A stretch of DNA of 9,059 nt, taken from positions 1 through 9,059 of the forward strand of contig JAUXQA010000323.1 in NCBI GenBank assembly GCA_030683195.1, in the 5' to 3' direction. The notes below the pieces were generated by a model, which was not told the origin of the DNA, did no database searches, and was given only the letters and a program-made list of their open reading frames with translations. A program made the translations under genes and the position numbers. Origin of the DNA: Rhodoferax sp. (GTDB taxonomy: Bacteria; Pseudomonadota; Gammaproteobacteria; Burkholderiales; Burkholderiaceae_C). Of this stretch, positions 5,406 to 9,059 are shown piece after piece (position 1 is the first letter of the stretch; the number at the start of each line of letters is the position of its first letter).

Positions 5406-7802
5406 ATGCCACATACAGAACACGCCCCCGGACATACACATTCCCATGACCATCACCATGGCGACTCCCATTCTGCAGCACCGCTCCTAGGTAGCAAGGA
5501 CGGTGCGAATGCTGAGTTGAAAGACCCAGTTTGCGGCATGACCGTCACGGCCCAGTCGCCGCACCACTCAGAACACATGGGGCGCAGCTTCCTCTTTTGC
5601 AGCACAAAATGCAAAGCAAAATTTGATAGGAGTCCCATGCAGTACATGGGAACGTCTGCGAACGAATCCCCGCCCAATTCCATTCCCGTGCCAGCGGCAA
5701 CCGGCTCCGTCTACACCTGCCCCATGCACCCCGAGGTGCGCCAGGACCACCCTGGCAACTGCCCCAAATGCGGCATGACGCTCGAACCAGTCATGCCCTC
5801 CCTGGAGGATGACGACAACCCCGAGCTTCGCGATTTCCAGCACCGCTTTTGGTGGACCCTGCCGCTGACAGTCATCGTGTTCGCGCTGGCGATGTTCGGC
5901 GAGCGGTTGCAACTGATGGACATGCGCACACAGAGTTGGGTTGAGTTGGTGCTGGCATCGCCCATCGTGCTGTGGGCCGGATGGCCGTTCTTCACCCGCG
6001 GTTGGCAATCTGTGGTCAACCGCAGCCCCAATATGTGGACCCTGATTGGCCTGGGCACGGGCGCGGCATACGTGTACAGCTTAGCGGCCACCGTGGCACC
6101 GCAGGCTTTTCCCGACTCGTTCATTTCCATGGGCCGGGTGGCGGTGTATTTTGAGGCTGCCGCTGTCATCATCTCCTTGACGCTGCTTGGTCAAGTCATG
6201 GAGCTCAAAGCCCGCTCGCAAACGTCTGCGGCCATCAAGTCTTTGCTAGGCCTGGCTCCCAAAACCGCGCGGCGGATTCGCCCAGACGGAACTGAAGAAG
6301 ATGTGGCGCTAACGAATGTCCACATCGGCGACCTCTTGCGCATTCGGCCCGGTGAAAAGGTGCCCGTGGACGGCGTGGTGACCGAGGGTGGCAGTGCGGT
6401 GGACGAGTCCATGCTGACCGGCGAGCCCTTGCCGGTGAGTAAAAGGGTGGGAGACAAGGTGATTGGGGCCACTCTAAATACCGGTGGTGCCTTGGTCATG
6501 CGCGCAGAAAAGGTGGGATCCAGGACAGTGCTTTCACAAATTGTGCAGATGGTGGCCCAGGCCCAGCGGTCCCGGGCGCCAATGCAGCGCATGGCGGACG
6601 TTGTGGCGGGCTACTTTGTGGTCTCAGTGGTAGCAATTGCGCTGCTCACCTTCTTCGTCTGGGGCTTATTTGGCCCTGCGCCCAGCTGGGTGTACGGACT
6701 CATCAATGCGGTGGCGGTGCTTATCATCGCTTGCCCTTGCGCGTTGGGTTTGGCCACACCCATGTCCATCATGGTGGCCACAGGCCGGGGTGCGACCCAG
6801 GGGGTTTTGTTCCGCGATGCCGCCGCGATTGAGAACTTCCGCAAGATTGACACGCTCATCATCGATAAAACCGGCACGCTGACCGAAGGCAAGCCGTCAT
6901 TTGACCGCGCCGTGCCAGCTGCGGGTTTTGAAGCGGGCGAAGTGCTGCGCCTGGCCGCCAGCCTGGACCAGGGCAGCGAGCATCCCTTGGCCGAAACCAT
7001 CGTGCGCGCCGCGCGTGAGCAAGGCATGGCGCTGGATAAACCTGAAAACTTTGAGTCGGGCTCGGGCATCGGCGTGCGTGGCCAAGTGGGGGGGCGACAG
7101 TTGGCGCTAGGTAACACCACTCTGATGGAGCAAATCGGAGTGTCGGTGGCTGCCATGGTGGCCCAGGCCGAGGCATTGCGCATCGAGGGTGCCAGTGTGA
7201 TGCACCTGGCGGTTGACGGTCAATTGGCGGGGCTACTGGCCGTGTCTGACCCCATCAAGGCCAGTACCCCCGAGGCGCTGGCAACCTTGAAAACCGCAGG
7301 CCTGCGGATCATCATGGCCACGGGTGACGGCCTGACCACGGCCAAAGCCGTGGGTGCCAAGTTGGGCATCGACGAGGTTTATGGCGAAGTCAAACCTCAG
7401 GACAAGCTGGCATTGGTGGAGCGCCTGCAAAAAGAGGGCCGTGTGGTGGCCATGGCAGGTGATGGCATCAACGATGCACCAGCTTTGGCTAAAGCCGATG
7501 TGGGTGTGGCCATGGGCACGGGAACCGATGTGGCAATGAACAGTGCACAGGTCACTTTAGTGAAAGGCGACTTGCGGGGCATCGCGGTAGCGCGCTCGCT
7601 GTCTGTAGACACCGTGGCCAATATGAAGCAAAACTTGGTATTTGCGTTTTTGTATAACGCTCTTGGCATTCCGGTCGCCGCAGGGGTGTTGTTCCCCTGG
7701 ACGGGTTGGTTGCTGTCGCCATTGATCGCTGCCTTGGCCATGAGCTTCAGCTCGGCGTCGGTGATTGGAAATGCACTGAGGCTGCGCAATAGGCAGGATT
7801 GA
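5406..7802 (+). CDS. Cu+/Ag+-exporting P1B-1-type ATPase with His-rich, YHS and HMBD N-terminus
   Basis: A 798-residue heavy-metal P-type ATPase that should export Cu+ (or Ag+) from the cytoplasm. The N-terminus has a His-rich tail (residues 4-22), a YHS-type domain (DPVCGM at 40-45, FCSTKCKAKF at 64-73) and a heavy-metal-binding domain (YTCPMHPEV at 103-111, CPKCGM at 119-124); no GMxCxxC HMA domain is present. The core is complete: TGE (338-340), CPC in the membrane (443-445), the phosphorylated Asp in DKTGT (D487), SEHPLAE with the HP pair (526-527) and GDGIND (685-690). Ion specificity residues fit the P1B-1 class: N743/YN (750-751) in the seventh helix and MSFSS (779-783) in the eighth. 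The family resembles CopF/SilP-like enzymes. The start follows the TPM stop by 30 bp without an evident ribosome site, so translation may be coupled or weak. It is the last gene of the block. Confidence 0.95.
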   Translation: MPHTEHAPGHTHSHDHHHGDSHSAAPLLGSKDGANAELKDPVCGMTVTAQSPHHSEHMGRSFLFCSTKCKAKFDRSPMQYMGTSANESPPNSIPVPAATGSVYTCPMHPEVRQDHPGNCPKCGMTLEPVMPSLEDDDNPELRDFQHRFWWTLPLTVIVFALAMFGERLQLMDMRTQSWVELVLASPIVLWAGWPFFTRGWQSVVNRSPNMWTLIGLGTGAAYVYSLAATVAPQAFPDSFISMGRVAVYFEAAAVIISLTLLGQVMELKARSQTSAAIKSLLGLAPKTARRIRPDGTEEDVALTNVHIGDLLRIRPGEKVPVDGVVTEGGSAVDESMLTGEPLPVSKRVGDKVIGATLNTGGALVMRAEKVGSRTVLSQIVQMVAQAQRSRAPMQRMADVVAGYFVVSVVAIALLTFFVWGLFGPAPSWVYGLINAVAVLIIACPCALGLATPMSIMVATGRGATQGVLFRDAAAIENFRKIDTLIIDKTGTLTEGKPSFDRAVPAAGFEAGEVLRLAASLDQGSEHPLAETIVRAAREQGMALDKPENFESGSGIGVRGQVGGRQLALGNTTLMEQIGVSVAAMVAQAEALRIEGASVMHLAVDGQLAGLLAVSDPIKASTPEALATLKTAGLRIIMATGDGLTTAKAVGAKLGIDEVYGEVKPQDKLALVERLQKEGRVVAMAGDGINDAPALAKADVGVAMGTGTDVAMNSAQVTLVKGDLRGIAVARSLSVDTVANMKQNLVFAFLYNALGIPVAAGVLFPWTGWLLSPLIAALAMSFSSASVIGNALRLRNRQD

Positions 7803-7827
7803 TCTCCATGCTCTAGCCCTGCACCTT
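7803..7827. other. short gap between convergent gene ends
   Basis: The ATPase stop (7800-7802) and the stop of the broken HAD gene (7828-7830, minus strand) face each other with 25 bp between them. A small inverted repeat ACCTT-TT-AAGGT sits across the HAD stop at 7823-7834. Nothing in the gap resembles a strong terminator or a promoter. Confidence 0.4.
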
Positions 7828-8004
7828 TTAAGGTTGGAGGCATCCATAGCATCTCGGCCTGATGCGGGTATACGTTTTTGGCCTCAAATCCTCTGTTTCA
7901 GAGGGAAAATCCACTCGTTTTACCTTTTCGAGGAGATAGGCTCTTTTAGCCTTGTAGTCGAGCAAGACGCCATCGGCATCCAAGGCAATGACTTGGTTGT
8001 TCAT
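7828..8004 (-). pseudogene. HAD-superfamily hydrolase, 3'-truncated remnant
   Basis: Reading leftward from ATG at 8004-8002, the first 17 residues (MNNQVIALDADGVLLDY) are a textbook HAD motif I: a hydrophobic strand followed by DxDG, with D9 as the would-be nucleophile and D11 as general acid. After about residue 18 the sequence no longer looks like a HAD protein, is rich in Lys, Arg and Pro, and stops at residue 58 (TAA, 7830-7828). HAD enzymes are usually 200 residues or more, so the gene is broken, probably by a recombination that joined it to the end of the copper block near 7950. Its start overlaps the stop of the upstream small gene by 4 bp (ATGA), the mark of a former operon. The substrate cannot be guessed from what remains. 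Confidence 0.6.
7849..7879 (+). terminator. weak terminator-like hairpin downstream of the copper ATPase
   Basis: GCATC (7849-7853) and GATGC (7861-7865) can pair around a 7-nt loop, and a run of five T lies 9 nt further on (7875-7879). The stem is only 5 bp and the T-run is distant, so this is a weak candidate. A second 6-bp hairpin, CCTCTG-TTT-CAGAGG (7890-7904), follows but has no T-run. Confidence 0.2.
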
Positions 8005-8246
8005 TCAGGATCGTCCTGTGCGACTTTTGCAATACGCGTCCACCGCTCGGATCGTCCGTTTTTCAAGTTGTCTTGATGGTCGAGCTCCATAAGTCTCTCA
8101 AAGTCCTTGCTGCCGAACTCCCGGCCAACAGGAACAATATCAAGCCAGGCTTGCTCTTCTTGCGATCGCCACATGAACAAAGTCGAGTAGATACGACCGT
8201 GCAGTAAGTGATCGATATCCTTTTTCCTCTTGCGTAGACTAAGCAC
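8001..8246 (-). CDS. small hypothetical protein, coupled to the broken HAD gene
   Basis: An 81-residue protein from GTG 8246, preceded by a good ribosome site (AAAGAGG, 8259-8253 on the minus strand, 6 nt before the start). I do not recognise the family. The sequence begins with a basic stretch (LSLRKRKKDI) and continues HLLHGRIYSTLFMWRSQEEQ, then an acidic/polar end rich in Asp, Glu and Arg; no signal peptide, membrane segment or Cys/His metal site is visible. The 4-bp overlap with the HAD start argues that it is a real, translated gene and former partner of the HAD enzyme. The same frame stays open upstream into the transposase end, so the true N-terminus may have been cut off by the transposon and the GTG may be fortuitous. 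Confidence 0.5.
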   Translation of the reverse strand: MLSLRKRKKDIDHLLHGRIYSTLFMWRSQEEQAWLDIVPVGREFGSKDFERLMELDHQDNLKNGRSERWTRIAKVAQDDPE

Positions 8247-8252
8247 GATATA

Positions 8253-8259
8253 CCTCTTT
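8253..8259 (-). promoter_or_regulatory. Shine-Dalgarno for the small hypothetical gene
   Basis: AAAGAGG on the minus strand, 6 nt ahead of GTG 8246. It is the main reason for choosing that start. Confidence 0.5.
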
Positions 8260-8295
8260 CGGGTTACGGTCTCATTGATCAGACTTGTAATTAAG
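8260..8295. repeat. possible terminal inverted repeat of the truncated Tn3-family element
   Basis: A transposon end is expected just beyond a Tn3-family transposase stop. Here the plus strand reads CGGGTTACGG from 8260 and reaches TTAAG at 8291-8295, giving about 36 bp with a GGG outer end and a TAAG inner end, like the roughly 38-bp ends of Tn3 relatives. The first base is C rather than G, and the transposase stop codon falls inside the repeat. The partner repeat is not in the window, so this stays tentative. Confidence 0.3.
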
Positions 8296-8988
8296 CGGCT
8301 GCGCTTTTAGGGGCCTTATCGGCTGTGAACAACCAATTCGCATACTTTTCCACGGAGAAAGTGAAGATGCCACGGAAGTTAATGTTCGAAATATGCGCCG
8401 GACTGACATGTGACAGCCACTCTGTGCCAGTTGGCGGCAGTGCAGTCACCGAGTCACCAAAGAGGATGTCCTGCATCCGGTGTGATGTCCATGCAAGACA
8501 CAGATTGGTCATCAGCGTCAGAGAGCCCGAGGCCGCGACAAGTTCGGACTCGTGCTGACCCCTTGGCTTGGAGAAGCTGCCTTGATAGATTGCCCGCTGC
8601 AAGGTGTGAACTGACTCGCCATGAACCAAAATACGGTGAATCGTACGGCGCAACTCCTCGCTGCCTATGTAGTCACACAAGTACACGCTACGGACCAGGC
8701 GACCTAATTGCACTCCAGCCCGATACAGAGGGCTGTCTGACGATGCAGAGCCGTACCTGGCCAACGCCACAGTAGCGGATGTATGACCAGTTTCGATGGA
8801 CGAAGCCAAACGCACGAGGTTGTCCCATTGTTCAACGATTGCCTTTAAGGAAACAGTCGGCACCACCATGTCGCTCAAGCCTTCGGGGATTTTGGCTGAC
8901 TTGGGAACATACAACTTCCGTTCAGTCAATTTGGCAAGTCGTGGACACAAGGAAAATCCGAGCAGTTTGGAAATCGCCATTGCAAATT
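8291..8988 (-). pseudogene. tnpA: Tn3-family transposase, C-terminal remnant
   Basis: About 230 residues matching the end of Tn3-family (DDE) transposases, which are normally near 1000 residues. Recognisable blocks are FAMAISKLLGFSLCPRL at the start, ERKLYVPK, GVQLGRLVRSVYLCDYI (89-105), HGESVHTLQRAIYQG (120-134, counted from the internal ATG at 8980-8978), LTLMTNLCLAWTSHRMQ (154-170) and PAHISNINFRGIF (194-206). The Glu of HGES (E122) should be the third catalytic residue. The family sequence continues upstream with a DTHGYT-like block holding the second catalytic Asp, but here homology ends exactly where a transposon end starts (8989), so both Asp residues are missing and the protein cannot be active. 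The remaining frame is intact, which suggests recent disruption. The internal ATG at 8980 is not a true start. Confidence 0.88.
8984..8988. repeat. candidate 5-bp target duplication beside the transposon end
   Basis: AAATT abuts the GGGG end at 8989. Tn3-family insertions make 5-bp, usually AT-rich duplications, so this is the expected left copy. The right copy would lie outside the window. Confidence 0.35.
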
Positions 8989-9059
8989 GGGGTCTCCTCG
9001 TTTTCAGTGCAATAAGTGACGGTACGAAAAGCTAGCACTGGCGCGGAGGTGGTGTTGGT
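8989..9059 (+). mobile_element. left end of a second Tn3-family element (IS1071-like), partial
   Basis: From 8989 the sequence begins GGGGTCTCCTCGTTTTCAG and continues to TGACGGTACG near 9026. The GGGGTC start and ACGGTACG-type inner end at about 38 bp fit Tn3-family terminal repeats. The element points right and leaves the window. From memory, this start resembles IS1071, whose unusually long (about 110-bp) terminal repeats would cover all bases to 9059; I could not check this. It interrupts the transposase gene to its left, replacing the conserved block expected upstream of FAMA. No coding sequence of this element can be assigned within the 71 bases seen. Confidence 0.65.

Noticed and set aside
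5372..5449. 25-codon ORF starting at the ATG overlapping the second TPM stop and running across the ATPase start
   Set aside because: It has no ribosome site, unremarkable composition and no sign of conservation; the ATPase frame beneath it is clearly real.
7929..7936. CGAGGAGA, the inverted copy of bases 5-12 of the transposon end at 8989
   Set aside because: Only 8 bp match, and the bases that should be the conserved GGGG terminus do not; the match is probably coincidental and does not show a second end.
7834..8076. Plus-strand 80-residue ORF downstream of the ATPase
   Set aside because: It has no ribosome site or recognisable features and is antisense to the HAD motif and its coupled neighbour, which make better sense.
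8325..9035. Several plus-strand ORFs in this interval
   Set aside because: They are antisense shadows of the Tn3-family transposase remnant, and the last one runs into the transposon end.
1..9059. CRISPR array, tRNA or rRNA genes, riboswitch, or an integron attachment site
   Set aside because: Nothing with regular spaced repeats, cloverleaf structure or known conserved cores was seen on either strand.

Overview
The window looks like an accessory metal-resistance region from a betaproteobacterium, most likely a member of the Burkholderiales and perhaps Comamonadaceae-like. This is inferred from base composition, the character of the copper genes and the Tn3-family debris at the right end. No rRNA, tRNA or other phylogenetic marker is present to confirm it.

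Positions 1-7802 hold one long, tightly packed plus-strand block devoted to copper (possibly also silver) handling. In order it has: a methionine-rich, presumably copper-binding protein that is cut by the window edge and carries a frameshift; a Tat-type periplasmic multicopper oxidase (412-2004); a small membrane protein of the DUF2933 type with a His-rich tail (2048-2347); an isoprenylcysteine methyltransferase-like membrane protein (2344-2994); a CopZ-like HMA-domain copper chaperone with a Cys-rich tail (3027-3353); a LemA-family lipoprotein (3389-4021); two TPM-domain proteins (4018-4872 and 4875-5375); and a P1B-1 Cu+/Ag+ ATPase (5406-7802) with a His-rich, YHS and heavy-metal-binding N-terminus. 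From the oxidase onward, gaps are at most 43 bp and two junctions overlap by 4 bp, so a single transcription unit is likely. No regulator is visible, and the promoter probably lies left of the window.

The expected division of labour is as follows. The ATPase moves cytoplasmic Cu+ across the inner membrane, fed by the small chaperone. The oxidase converts periplasmic Cu+ to Cu2+, and the Met-rich protein sequesters periplasmic copper. The DUF2933 and methyltransferase-like proteins are habitual companions of such clusters with unknown roles. The LemA-TPM-TPM trio, sandwiched between chaperone and ATPase, is the least explained part and the best candidate for an undescribed accessory function.

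The right end (7803-9059) is a scrapyard on the minus strand. A small hypothetical gene (8001-8246) overlaps the start of a HAD-hydrolase gene that is broken after its first motif (7828-8004). To the right lies the C-terminal third or less of a Tn3-family transposase (8291-8988). It stops abruptly at 8989, where a Tn3-type terminal inverted repeat begins and runs out of the window (8989-9059); this end resembles IS1071 from memory. The picture is one transposon inserted into another next to the copper operon.
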